DNA of 64,000 bases, taken from the NCBI GenBank assembly GCA_050699515.1, contig JBOHFF010000101.1, positions 1-64,000 on the forward strand, given 5' to 3'. The notes below the pieces were generated by a model. That model did no database searches and was not told the origin of the DNA. It was given only the letters and a program-made list of their open reading frames with translations. The stretch is from GCA-003244245 sp050699515 (lineage in GTDB: Bacteria > Actinomycetota > Actinomycetes > Mycobacteriales > Pseudonocardiaceae). Numbering within the stretch: the first letter of the stretch is position 1; each line of letters starts with the position of its first letter. Made by a program: the position numbers and the translations under genes. Of the stretch, positions 1 to 7,634 are shown one piece after another.

Positions 1-1
1 C

Positions 2-187
2 GGCGGCACCGGCCTGGGCCTCGCCATCGTCAAACACATCGCCGCCAACCACGGCGGCGAAGTCCACCTCTGGAGCAAACCCGGCACCGGCTCCACCTTC
101 ACCCTGCGCATCCCCGCCCACCCGGACGACTCGCAACACCCGTCACGCATGCTGCAGACACCCGAGTACGTGGGAGGGTCATCATGA
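2..187 (+). CDS. senX3: Sensor histidine kinase, C-terminal end only (SenX3-type)
   Basis: Only the last 61 residues are in the window; the gene enters from the left. The visible part is the end of a HATPase_c domain: a GTGLGLAIVKHIA G2 box followed by the GTGSTFTLRIP strand that closes the ATP-binding fold. The stop TGA overlaps the start of the next gene (ATGA), so kinase and regulator are translationally coupled. In actinobacteria a kinase directly before this regulator, with ppx and proC downstream, is SenX3, the phosphate-responsive partner of RegX3. The kinase family is seen in the sequence; the SenX3 name rests on gene order. Confidence 0.85.
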   Translation, partial: GGTGLGLAIVKHIAANHGGEVHLWSKPGTGSTFTLRIPAHPDDSQHPSRMLQTPEYVGGSS

Positions 188-888
188 TCAGAGTGCTGAT
201 CGTCGAGGACGAAGAAGACTTCGCCGACCCGCTGGCCTTCCTGCTGCGCAAGGAGGGCTTCTCACCGGCGGTGGCCACCAGTGGATCCGAGGCACTGGAG
301 GAGTTCGACCGCAACGGGGCCGACATCGTGCTGCTCGACCTGATGCTGCCCGGGATGAGCGGGACGGATGTCTGCAAGCAACTGCGCGCCCGCTCCGCTG
401 TCCCGGTGATCATGGTTACTGCCCGGGACAGTGAGATCGACAAGGTGGTGGGCCTCGAACTCGGCGCGGACGACTATGTCACCAAGCCCTACTCGGCCCG
501 CGAGCTCATCGCGCGGATCCGTGCGGTGCTGCGCCGCGGCGCCGAGGTGCCCGACGGCCCGGTCTCCGGCGCGGCCACCATGGGGCCGGCGGTGTTGGAG
601 GCCGGGCCGGTGCGGATGGACGTCGAGCGGCACATCGTCACGGTGGCCGGGCAGGAGGTCGGCCTGCCCCTGAAGGAATTCGATCTGCTGGAATACCTGC
701 TGCGCAACGTGGGTCGGGTCCTCACCCGCGGGCAGCTCATCGATCGGGTCTGGGGGGCGGACTACGTCGGTGACACCAAGACCCTCGACGTCCACGTCAA
801 GCGGTTGCGTTCCAAGATCGAAGAAGATCCCTCGTCTCCCCGGCACCTGGTCACTGTCCGCGGTCTTGGTTACAAATACGACGCCTGA
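184..888 (+). CDS. regX3: Response regulator RegX3, OmpR/PhoB family
   Basis: Two-domain DNA-binding response regulator of normal length (234 aa). The receiver domain (about 1-120) has the acidic pair E8/D9, phosphoacceptor D52 in LLDLMLPG, T79 and K101 (YVTKPYSARE). The C-terminal winged helix (about 130-234) carries the usual recognition-helix region, with LDVHVKRLRSKIEEDP. It is expected to bind promoters of phosphate-starvation genes when phosphorylated by the kinase ending just upstream. The ATG overlaps the kinase stop. The ppx-like phosphatase follows 28 bases later, the same order as Rv0491-Rv0496 in M. tuberculosis but without the genes that lie between them there. Confidence 0.93.
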   Translation: MIRVLIVEDEEDFADPLAFLLRKEGFSPAVATSGSEALEEFDRNGADIVLLDLMLPGMSGTDVCKQLRARSAVPVIMVTARDSEIDKVVGLELGADDYVTKPYSARELIARIRAVLRRGAEVPDGPVSGAATMGPAVLEAGPVRMDVERHIVTVAGQEVGLPLKEFDLLEYLLRNVGRVLTRGQLIDRVWGADYVGDTKTLDVHVKRLRSKIEEDPSSPRHLVTVRGLGYKYDA

Positions 889-916
889 GGGCGTTTCCGG
901 CGTAACCTGGCCACTC

Positions 917-1927
917 ATGCGGCTGGGAGTGCTCGACGTCGGTTCCAACACGGTCCACCTCCTGGTGGTGGACGCGCACCACGGTGCCCCGCCATTGCCC
1001 CAGACCTCGGAGAAGTCGGTCCTGCGGCTGGCCGAGCAGATGGACGATCGCGGGAAGATCACTCGAGCGGGTGCCGATCATCTGATCCGTACTGTGCGGG
1101 ACGCTGTCGTGTCCGCATCGGCGATGGGCTGCGAGGACCTGATGGCCTTCGCCACCTCAGCGGTGCGCGATGCCTCCAACGCCGGTGCCGTGCTCAACCG
1201 GGTGCACGCCGAGACCGGGGTTGAGCTGGAGGTCCTGACCGGTGAGCAGGAGGCTATCCTGACGTTCCTGGCGGTGCGTCGATGGTGTGGCTGGTCGGCC
1301 GGTCGGCTGCTCATGGTGGACGTCGGCGGAGGGTCGCTGGAGATCGCGGGGGGGATCGACGAGGAACCCGACGTGGCGGTGTCCCTGCCACTGGGCGCCG
1401 GCCGGCTGACCCGATCCTGGCTGACGCACGACCCGCCCCGCCGTCGCGAGTTGGAAACCCTGCGGGAGCAGATCGCTGAGCAGCTCGAGGAACCGGCCCA
1501 CAAGCTGCTCGCGGCGGGCGTTGCGGACCGCGTGGTGGGCACCTCCAAGACGATCCGCTCGCTGGCCCGGCTCAGTGGGGCGGCACCGTCGTCGGCGGGT
1601 CCGCGGGTGCGCCGTACGCTCACCGATGCCGGGTTGCGCCAGGTGATCTCGTTCATCTCTCGGATGAGCGCTGAGGACCTGGCCGAGCTGGAGGGAGTCA
1701 GCGCCAGCCGGTCCCACCAGCTCGTCGCTGGAGCTCTGGTGGTCCAGGCCACGATGCGCGCTCTGGACGTCGAGGAAATGGACCTGTGTCCGTGGGCGTT
1801 GCGCGAAGGTGTGATCTTGCGAAAGTTGGATTGGTTGGACTGGTTGGATGGAATCGACCGGACGGCGCAGCTGACCCGCCGTCCACCTCGACGGACTGGA
1901 CGCATGATGGCCCGAGGTGCACGGTAA
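917..1927 (+). CDS. Ppx/GppA family phosphatase (exopolyphosphatase type)
   Basis: 336-aa member of the ASKHA-fold Ppx/GppA family. The N-terminal phosphate-binding loop is MRLGVLDVGSNTVHLLVVD. A second nucleotide/phosphate loop is VDVGGGSLEIAGG, preceded by the catalytic Glu region TGEQEAILTF. These proteins hydrolyse polyphosphate or pppGpp. The short single-unit form without a C-terminal HD domain matches the actinobacterial Ppx1 type. I chose the ATG that places the DVGSNT loop at residue 6, as in homologues; an in-frame upstream extension overlaps regX3 and is not needed. Position after regX3 fits a phosphate/stringent-response role. Confidence 0.88.
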   Translation: MRLGVLDVGSNTVHLLVVDAHHGAPPLPQTSEKSVLRLAEQMDDRGKITRAGADHLIRTVRDAVVSASAMGCEDLMAFATSAVRDASNAGAVLNRVHAETGVELEVLTGEQEAILTFLAVRRWCGWSAGRLLMVDVGGGSLEIAGGIDEEPDVAVSLPLGAGRLTRSWLTHDPPRRRELETLREQIAEQLEEPAHKLLAAGVADRVVGTSKTIRSLARLSGAAPSSAGPRVRRTLTDAGLRQVISFISRMSAEDLAELEGVSASRSHQLVAGALVVQATMRALDVEEMDLCPWALREGVILRKLDWLDWLDGIDRTAQLTRRPPRRTGRMMARGAR

Positions 1928-1934
1928 GGGAACG

Positions 1935-2849
1935 ATGAGGCGTAGTAGCGAGCCGCAGGAGCGGGCGCAGTTCACCGTGGCTGAGCTGCTGGCCCGATAC
2001 GGTGAGCCGACCCCGACCACCGGGCGACGGCGTCGCCGGGCTGCCGAGGACACCGGCACCGAGGACACCGGCACGATCGCGCAGACCCATCAAATCGCGC
2101 AGACCCATCAAGTTGCTGCGCCGACCGCTCAGCAGAGCCGACCTGACCTGGGCCGACCTGACCTGAGCCGACCCGGTCTTGGCGAGTCGACGCAGCCCAG
2201 TCTCAACACTCTCACCGGCCGTTCCTGGAGCCCGGCGGTGGACTCACCGCCGGTGGGAGCCGGCAGAGCGTCGTTCACCAGAACCGCGCTGCCGGAGAGA
2301 CCTGTCACTGATCAGCTACCGCGGTTTGATCCGCTGCCGATGAACCCTGCGCCCTGGTCGAATCGCCGTCCGGTCAACGCTGCGCCGAGCACCACCGCGG
2401 CGCCCGCCACAGCCGCGATCACCACGGCGCCCGCCAAAACGGCGCCCGCCGGCGCCGCGCCCACCAGCGCCGCCCAACTGACCAACCCCCGGTTGCCGGC
2501 CGGCTTGGGTACCCCCGCCCGTGACATTCCTGAGCAGCACGGGAACGCTACTGCCGCCGCCGAGGCCAGCCGCACGGAGTCCGATTCCCCGTTGTGGGAG
2601 TGGGCTGCGATGGTGAGCCAGGTCGGGATCGGCGTTGTGGGCGGTGCCGCGCTGTGGCTGGTCTGTGAGTGGCTCTGGCTGCGGATCCCGGTGGTGGCGT
2701 TGGTCGTGGCGCTCGCTGTGATCACCGGGTTGGTCTGGGTTGTGCGGCGGGTCCGCCGTGCCGAGGACCTGCAGACGACGGTGATCGCGGTGCTCGTCGG
2801 TCTTTTCGTCACAGTGTCCCCGGCAGCGTTGTTGCTCGTCGGCCGATAG
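1935..2849 (+). CDS. Conserved actinobacterial membrane protein with N-terminal repeat-rich tail
   Basis: Orthologous by position to Rv0497. The N-terminus has the recognisable stretch FTVAELLARYGEPTP. A long low-complexity Pro/Ala/Thr-rich segment follows, containing tandem repeats, and then two or three hydrophobic segments near the C-terminus (around VGIGVVGGAALWLVC, VVALVVALAVITGLVW and VIAVLVGLFVTVSP). So the N-terminal ~215 residues are probably a disordered cytoplasmic tail on a small membrane anchor. The ATG chosen has AAGGGA just upstream; a GTG 18 bases earlier is an alternative. It overlaps nothing except the ppx 3' end if the GTG is used. Function unknown. Confidence 0.75.
   Translation: MRRSSEPQERAQFTVAELLARYGEPTPTTGRRRRRAAEDTGTEDTGTIAQTHQIAQTHQVAAPTAQQSRPDLGRPDLSRPGLGESTQPSLNTLTGRSWSPAVDSPPVGAGRASFTRTALPERPVTDQLPRFDPLPMNPAPWSNRRPVNAAPSTTAAPATAAITTAPAKTAPAGAAPTSAAQLTNPRLPAGLGTPARDIPEQHGNATAAAEASRTESDSPLWEWAAMVSQVGIGVVGGAALWLVCEWLWLRIPVVALVVALAVITGLVWVVRRVRRAEDLQTTVIAVLVGLFVTVSPAALLLVGR
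2046..2166 (+). repeat. Three in-frame tandem duplications inside a coding region
   Basis: Direct duplications follow one another: two 15-bp units GAGGACACCGGCACS (2046-2075), two perfect 18-bp units ATCGCGCAGACCCATCAA (2076-2111), and two 15-bp units GCCGACCTGACCTGR (2137-2166). All units are multiples of three, so the reading frame survives. They encode EDTGT, IAQTHQ and (D/G)RPDL-type repeats in the disordered tail of the membrane protein. Replication slippage is the likely origin. Confidence 0.85.
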
Positions 2850-2853
2850 CCCG

Positions 2854-3639
2854 GTGGCTGCCGCCGACTCGATTCAGGTGGCGCTGTCCACCGCCTCTGT
2901 GTGGCCGGAATCCATCTCAGTGGCCTTCGAGCTGGCCGCCGAGCTGGGTTACGACGGTGTCGAGGTGATGGTCTGGGGCGACCCGGCAAGCCAGGACGTC
3001 GCCGCTGTCGCAGCCCTGGCGATTCGCTACCGGATGCCGGTGTTCGCCCTGCACGCTCCCTGCTTGCTGATCACACAACGGGTGTGGGCGGCGGACCCGG
3101 CGGCTCGACTCGACCTGACGGTGCGGGCAGCCACCGAGCTGGGGGCCCGCACCGTGGTGGTGCATCCCCCGTTTCGCTGGCAGCGCGACTATGCCGCAGG
3201 CTTTGTGGAGCAAGTCGCCGCGCTGGAAACTTCGTCCGGCTTGATTGTTGCGGTGGAGAACATGTTCCCGATGCGTCGTGGCGGGCTGGAGCTATCGAGC
3301 TACCTACCGTCACCGGACCCCACCGACGTCGGGTTCTCGCACTACACGCTGGACCTCTCACACACCGCCACAGCTGGAGTCGATGCGGTGGCGATGGCCC
3401 AGCGGATGGGATCGCAGCTGGCGCACCTGCATCTGGCCGATGGCAGCGGCACGCCGCGTGATGAGCATCTGGCGCCCGGACGGGGCAGCCAGCCCTGCGC
3501 CGAGGTGTGCCGGGTGCTGGCCAGTGGCGGCTTCACCGGCACCGTGGTGCTCGAAGTGAGTACCCGGCGGGCCCGAACCCGCCCGGAGCGTCGAGCCATC
3601 TTGATCGAGGCGCTACTCTTCGCCCGCCTGCATTTGTGA
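2854..3639 (+). CDS. Sugar phosphate isomerase/epimerase family TIM barrel (AP endonuclease 2 fold)
   Basis: 261-aa protein of the xylose-isomerase-like TIM-barrel superfamily, orthologous by position to Rv0498. Visible elements are the N-terminal strand VALSTASVWPESISVAFELA, YDGVEVMVWGD, the metal-site-like segments TVVVHPP and VAVENMFP, LDLSHTA with an Asp/His pair, HLHLADGSGTPRDEHLAPGRG, and a C-terminal TVVLEVST strand. The conserved His/Glu/Asp positions suggest a divalent-metal enzyme; the substrate is unknown. The GTG start lies 4 bases after the preceding stop, suggesting co-transcription. Confidence 0.78.
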   Translation: MAAADSIQVALSTASVWPESISVAFELAAELGYDGVEVMVWGDPASQDVAAVAALAIRYRMPVFALHAPCLLITQRVWAADPAARLDLTVRAATELGARTVVVHPPFRWQRDYAAGFVEQVAALETSSGLIVAVENMFPMRRGGLELSSYLPSPDPTDVGFSHYTLDLSHTATAGVDAVAMAQRMGSQLAHLHLADGSGTPRDEHLAPGRGSQPCAEVCRVLASGGFTGTVVLEVSTRRARTRPERRAILIEALLFARLHL

Positions 3640-3707
3640 GCGACCCAGCCGGGGACCTCACATGCAGCGGGGGAATATCGTACGGATCGAAGGAGTGAAC
3701 GCTTGTC

Positions 3708-3938
3708 ATGAGTACTGTCATCGTGATCGAGATCGTCATTGGCATCGTGGTGCTCGCCGCCGCCGTGCGGTTCGCTGTGCGGGACACCATGCAGCGCGAG
3801 ACCAGCCGGGATTCCGACCCGGAGCCCAGCCTGGAGCCGGCTGTCGGATCCGTGGACACCACCCGGTCGCCGGAACCCAGCAGCGTGCCCGAGCCAGCGC
3901 AGCCTCTGAGCGAAGTCGGCTCGACGGAGACCAGCTGA
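3708..3938 (+). CDS. Small single-pass membrane protein
   Basis: 76-aa protein. Residues 4-22 are a clear transmembrane helix (VIVIEIVIGIVVLAAAV). The rest is a hydrophilic, Glu/Pro/Ser-rich tail, probably disordered. It has a good ribosome-binding sequence (GAAGGAG about 10 bases upstream of ATG). No enzymatic motif is visible. It sits between the isomerase-like gene and proline dehydrogenase, where Rv0499 lies in M. tuberculosis, but I cannot show homology. Confidence 0.6.
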   Translation: MSTVIVIEIVIGIVVLAAAVRFAVRDTMQRETSRDSDPEPSLEPAVGSVDTTRSPEPSSVPEPAQPLSEVGSTETS

Positions 3939-4081
3939 CCCGTTCATCCTGGGTACCAGCCCACCCAGCTCGGCCGTTCCCGAGCTCAACAGCAGTGCTC
4001 TGCGCCGTGGACCGGACGACTCTCCTGTTGAGTTCGGGTGGCTGAGGGCTTTGAGTGGGTGAGAGCTCGGGTGGGTGAGCT

Positions 4082-5032
4082 GTGCTGCGGTCGGTGATTT
4101 TGGCTGCTGCGGGCAATCCTGGTGTGCGCAAGCTGGTTGGCAGCGCCGCGGTCAGCCGTTATGTGGTCAGCCGCTTCGTGGCGGGGGTGAGCGCGGGGGA
4201 GGCGGTGCGTGCTGCCGCTGCGCTGGTGGGCGACGGTCTCACCGTGACCCTGGACCACCTGGGGGAGAGCGTGGCCGACGAGGCGGACGCGGAGTCGACC
4301 GTGCGGGCCTACCTGGAGCTGTTGGCCTGCTTGAGCGCCGAGGACCTGACCAGCAGGGCCGAGGTGAGTGTGAAGCTCTCCGCCGTGGGCCAGCGGCTGG
4401 ACGAGGCACTGGCGCTGCGCCATGCCTCCCGGATCTGCGCGGCCGCGCAGCAGGCCGGTACGACCGTCACCCTGGATGCCGAGGACCATACCCTCACCGA
4501 CTCCACGCTGCGCGTGCACGCCGAGCTGCGCCGCCATTGGCCCTTGACCGGGGCGGTGCTGCAGGCCTACCTGCACCGCACGCAGGAGGATTGCCGGTCA
4601 TTGGCGCTCCAAGGTGCCCGGGTCCGGCTGTGCAAGGGCGCGTACGCCGAGCCGCCCGAGCTGGCGTTCCGGACCCCGGAGGAGGTCGCGCGAAGCTTCG
4701 TGCGCTGCGCCAACGTGCTGCTCGCCGCACCTGGCTATCCCATGTTCGCCACACACGATCCGCGGCTGATCGACATCGTGGGCGAGCGGGCTCGCTGGTA
4801 CGGACGCGCACCGGGCAGCTTCGAGTACCAGATGCTTTACGGCGTGCGTCCGGCGGAGCAGCGCCGGCTGGCCGGAGCCGGTGACAGCGTCCGGGTGTAC
4901 CTGCCCTACGGCTCAGACTGGTATGCCTACCTCACCCGCCGCCTCGCCGAGCGCCCCAGCAACCTCGCCTTCTTCGTGCGCGCCTTACTGCAGTCTGACC
5001 CCAGAACGCAGTCTGACCCCAGAACGCGGTAA
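4082..5032 (+). CDS. Proline dehydrogenase (monofunctional, FAD-dependent)
   Basis: 316-aa monofunctional proline dehydrogenase, oxidising L-proline to pyrroline-5-carboxylate. Family signatures are VSVKLSAVG, TVTLDAEDH, VLQAYLHRT, VRLCKGAY, FATHDPRLID, FEYQMLYGVRP and the terminal VRVYLPYGSDWYAYLTRRLAERP, which contains the paired arginines that bind the substrate carboxylate. The family part ends around NLAFFVRALL. The last 13 residues, QSDPRTQSDPRTR, come from a tandem 18-bp repeat (see repeat entry) and look like a recent C-terminal addition. The GTG start is inferred from the N-terminal length. Next to proC, the pair interconverts proline and P5C in opposite directions. Confidence 0.9.
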   Translation: MLRSVILAAAGNPGVRKLVGSAAVSRYVVSRFVAGVSAGEAVRAAAALVGDGLTVTLDHLGESVADEADAESTVRAYLELLACLSAEDLTSRAEVSVKLSAVGQRLDEALALRHASRICAAAQQAGTTVTLDAEDHTLTDSTLRVHAELRRHWPLTGAVLQAYLHRTQEDCRSLALQGARVRLCKGAYAEPPELAFRTPEEVARSFVRCANVLLAAPGYPMFATHDPRLIDIVGERARWYGRAPGSFEYQMLYGVRPAEQRRLAGAGDSVRVYLPYGSDWYAYLTRRLAERPSNLAFFVRALLQSDPRTQSDPRTR

Positions 5033-5033
5033 A
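4991..5033 (+). repeat. Tandem 18-bp extragenic-type repeat invading a gene 3' end
   Basis: Two perfect copies of CAGTCTGACCCCAGAACG lie head to tail (4991-5008, 5009-5026), followed by CGGTAAAC. A degenerate copy (CAGTCTGCTCCCACAACG) begins about 5050. The reverse complement, with core GTTTACCGCGTTCTG, matches the element between hemD and hemB at 17692-17754. The repeat supplies the last codons and the TAA stop of the proline dehydrogenase gene. Confidence 0.75.
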
Positions 5034-5114
5034 CGGAGCCTGATTACCGCAGTCTGCTCCCACAACGCACTGTGTGCCCTGAACTCGCTGTAGTGCGTGT
5101 GGCAGGCTGCCGGT

Positions 5115-5984
5115 ATGGGTACGGTCGCTGTTCTGGGCGCTGGCAAGATCGGTGAGGCGTTGTTGTCGGGGCTGCTCGCCAGGGGGCGTAGCCCCGATGA
5201 GTTGATGTTCACCGAACGTTATCCCGACCGGGCCGCGCAGCTCGAGCGGACCTACCGGGTTCGCGCGGTCGACACCGCCACCGCCGCGACCAAGGCCGAT
5301 GTCCTGGTCGTCGCGGTCAAGCCGCAGGACATCGAGCCGCTGCTGGTCGAGCTCGCCGGGCTGATCAGCCCGGACACCCTGATCGTGAGTTTGTGCGCCG
5401 GGCTGCCCACCGCGCTCTACGAGCGCCGGCTCCCGGACGGGGTGGCGGTCGTACGGGTCATGCCCAACACCCCGATGCTCGTCGGTGAGGCGATGAGCGC
5501 GATATCTGCCGGCCGCTTCGCCACCGACACCCATCTGGAGCTGACCGAGCAACTGCTGGGTAGCGTGGGCAAGGTGGTCCGGGTGCCGGAAAGCCAGCAG
5601 GACGCCGTCACCGCGCTGTCCGGGTCCGGCCCGGCCTACTTCTTCTACCTCGTCGAGGCGATGATCGATGCAGGGATCCTGCTCGGATTGCCCCGACCGC
5701 TGGTGACCGAGCTGATCACCCAGTCCGCCATCGGCTCGGCCCGGATGCTGCAGGAGAGCGGCGAGCACCCGGTGCTGCTGCGTGAGGCGGTGACCTCACC
5801 CGGGGGTACGACCATCATGGCGATCCGGGAACTGGAGCGGCACGGCGTGCGGGCCGCCTTGCTGGCTGCCATCGAAGCGGCCCGGGATCGGTCGGTCGAG
5901 CTCGGAGCGGCCCACCAGAACTCCGGGCCAATGACCACTGATGGGAGTCGCACGGCCACCACCAGTCCCGCTACTCTCATCTGA
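5115..5984 (+). CDS. proC: Pyrroline-5-carboxylate reductase ProC
   Basis: 289-aa NAD(P)H-dependent enzyme making L-proline from P5C. The N-terminal Rossmann motif is VAVLGAGKIGEALLSGLL. Further signatures are VLVVAVKPQDI, the VRVMPNTPMLVGEAMSAIS loop and the highly conserved C-terminal block ALSGSGPAYFFYLVEAM with TSPGGTTIMAIRELE. I use the ATG directly before the Rossmann strand; an upstream in-frame GTG would add six residues. It lies about 80 bases after proline dehydrogenase and before the wHTH/bS22 genes, as in Mycobacterium (Rv0500). Confidence 0.95.
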   Translation: MGTVAVLGAGKIGEALLSGLLARGRSPDELMFTERYPDRAAQLERTYRVRAVDTATAATKADVLVVAVKPQDIEPLLVELAGLISPDTLIVSLCAGLPTALYERRLPDGVAVVRVMPNTPMLVGEAMSAISAGRFATDTHLELTEQLLGSVGKVVRVPESQQDAVTALSGSGPAYFFYLVEAMIDAGILLGLPRPLVTELITQSAIGSARMLQESGEHPVLLREAVTSPGGTTIMAIRELERHGVRAALLAAIEAARDRSVELGAAHQNSGPMTTDGSRTATTSPATLI

Positions 5985-6052
5985 ACAGGTGCGTCACGGA
6001 CCGCGGGAGGGGAAGCCCAGCGGCGCGCGACGTGGTGAGGACGCGATGACCC

Positions 6053-6259
6053 ATGCTGATGAACGAGCAAGCCGGGCCGGCCAAGGTGCAGTTCCTCACG
6101 GTCGCCGAGGTGGCAGCGATGATGCGAGTATCCAAGATGACGGTCTACCGCTTGGTGCACGCGGGTGAGCTGCCCGCGGTACGAGTCGGGCGATCTTTCC
6201 GGGTTCCGGAGGTAGCCGTGCACGGTTACCTGGAGAACGCCTATTTCGATGCGGGATGA
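6053..6259 (+). CDS. Small excisionase-type winged-helix DNA-binding protein
   Basis: 68-aa protein made almost entirely of one MerR-like/excisionase helix-turn-helix domain: FLTVAEVAAMMRVSKMTVYRLVHAGELPAVRVGRSFRVPEV. It corresponds by position and size to Rv0500A, a conserved stand-alone DNA-binding protein of actinobacteria. Despite the family name there is no integrase nearby, so a chromosomal regulatory role is more likely than excision. A second ATG six bases downstream could also serve as start. Confidence 0.88.
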   Translation: MLMNEQAGPAKVQFLTVAEVAAMMRVSKMTVYRLVHAGELPAVRVGRSFRVPEVAVHGYLENAYFDAG

Positions 6260-6402
6260 GATGATCGGGTCGGGTGCTGGCCGCGGATCCGGGCAGGGGT
6301 AACCTGAGCAGCTGATCGCGCCCGCGCTCGGGCGTGCGGCGGGCGTATCCGCTGTCGATACCGTCACGACCAGTGCTTTCATGACCAGTGAGGAGGCCGA
6401 GC

Positions 6403-6504
6403 ATGGGCTCGGTGATCAAAAAACGGCGCAAGCGCATGTCCAAGAAGAAGCATCGCAAGTTGCTGCGAAAGACGCGGGTACAGCGCCGCAAGCTCAAGAA
6501 GTAG
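6403..6504 (+). CDS. 30S ribosomal protein bS22 (AURKAIP1/COX24 domain), 33 aa
   Basis: A 33-codon gene: MGSVIKKRRKRMSKKKHRK followed by LLRKTRVQRRKLKK. More than half the residues are Lys or Arg, as expected for a peptide buried in rRNA. The sequence matches the actinobacterial AURKAIP1/COX24-like peptide (Rv0500B), which was recognised as ribosomal protein bS22 in mycobacterial ribosome structures. AGGAGG sits 7-12 bases before the ATG. It is easily missed because of its length. The position after the small wHTH gene is conserved. Confidence 0.93.
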   Translation: MGSVIKKRRKRMSKKKHRKLLRKTRVQRRKLKK

Positions 6505-6557
6505 TCTCAATCGTCCTGGGCTGCTAGGCGGGGCGCGGGAGGGCGACTCGCGGCTGC

Positions 6558-7508
6558 TCAGGCCCCGCCCTGGCGGGGTCGGCGGTGGTAGGCGAGACCG
6601 GCGGCGAGGACCCCCGCCGCCACTCCGATGCCCAATACCGAGGCACCCAGCACTGAGGGGACACCGATCTTCGCGGCCATGCGAGCGGTCCGGAACTCCC
6701 GGATCTCCCAGCCTCGTTCCTGGGCGGTCTCCCGAAGCTCGGGATCAGGGTTCACCGCGACGGCGCGGCCCACCACGGACAGCATGGGAATGTCATTGGC
6801 CGAGTCGGAGTAGGCGGTGCAGCGTTGTAGGTCGAGACCCTCTTGCGCGGCCAACTCGTGGATCGCCTGCGCCTTGGCGCCGCCGTGCAGGATCTCCCCC
6901 ACCAACCGGCCGGTGTACACCCCGTCGATGGTCTCCGCCACGGTGCCCAGCGCGCCCGTGAGGCCGAGACGGTGGGCGATGATCGTGGCCAGTTCCACGG
7001 GTGTCGCGGTGACCAGCCACACCCGCTGACCGGCCGCGAGATGGGTCTGAGCCAACGACAACGTCCCGGACCAGATCCGTTCAGCCATCAGCTCGTCGTA
7101 GATGTCCTCGCCGACATCGACGATCTGCTGGATGGACCTACCCGCGGCGAACGACAGCGCCTGCTCGCGCCCGGTGCGAATCTCCGCGGAGCTGAGTTCC
7201 TTGCCGAATACCCTGAACCTCATCTGTTGGCACGCGTACGACGCGATCTCCCCGGTGCGGAAGAAGTTCCGCGCCGCCAGACCTTGCGCGAAATAGAGGA
7301 TCGACGCACCTCTCATCATGGTGTTGTCGACATCGAAGAATGCGGCCGCGGTGAGATCGGTGGGGGCCTCCAGCGGAGTCGCGGCCCCAGCAGCGTAAGG
7401 TGGCTCCCCGGCAAGGACGGCCAAGGCAGCTTGACCATTTCGGATGTCCTGATTGCCGTGTTGTGGCACTGGATCCTGCCCCGGTATCGGAGTGCTGGCC
7501 TTCTTCAT
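6558..7508 (-). CDS. HAD-superfamily phosphatase, subfamily IB (SerB1-like), with C-terminal membrane anchor
   Basis: 316-aa HAD hydrolase. Motif I is FFDVDNTMM (nucleophile D59, acid-base D61), motif II is WLVTATP, motif III/IV is AYSDSANDIPML. The cap arrangement matches the SerB/PSPase-like IB group and the position matches Rv0505c. The C-terminus (VLGASVLGIGVAAGVLAAGLAY) is a transmembrane helix followed by basic residues, so the enzyme is probably bound to the inner face of the membrane. The substrate (phosphoserine or a lipid-linked phosphate) cannot be told from sequence. It is convergent with bS22. Confidence 0.85.
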   Translation of the reverse strand: MKKASTPIPGQDPVPQHGNQDIRNGQAALAVLAGEPPYAAGAATPLEAPTDLTAAAFFDVDNTMMRGASILYFAQGLAARNFFRTGEIASYACQQMRFRVFGKELSSAEIRTGREQALSFAAGRSIQQIVDVGEDIYDELMAERIWSGTLSLAQTHLAAGQRVWLVTATPVELATIIAHRLGLTGALGTVAETIDGVYTGRLVGEILHGGAKAQAIHELAAQEGLDLQRCTAYSDSANDIPMLSVVGRAVAVNPDPELRETAQERGWEIREFRTARMAAKIGVPSVLGASVLGIGVAAGVLAAGLAYHRRPRQGGA

Positions 7509-7634
7509 CAGTTCCGCTGCGGCGGAAGCCGATTACCAGACTGCCGTGATGATCTATACCCAGCAACCGGCAGTAAGGATCAGATCAATATCCTGCAGAT
7601 GGACATTGGTTGACCAACGATCCAGACTGGCGGG

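Noticed and set aside
2312..2989. 225-codon minus-strand frame over the repeat-rich membrane protein
   Set aside because: Created by the biased composition of the Ala/Thr/Pro-rich tail; no support.
6053..6259. Small excisionase-like gene as evidence of a prophage or integrative element
   Set aside because: It is the conserved chromosomal gene found after proC in actinobacteria; no integrase or attachment site is near.
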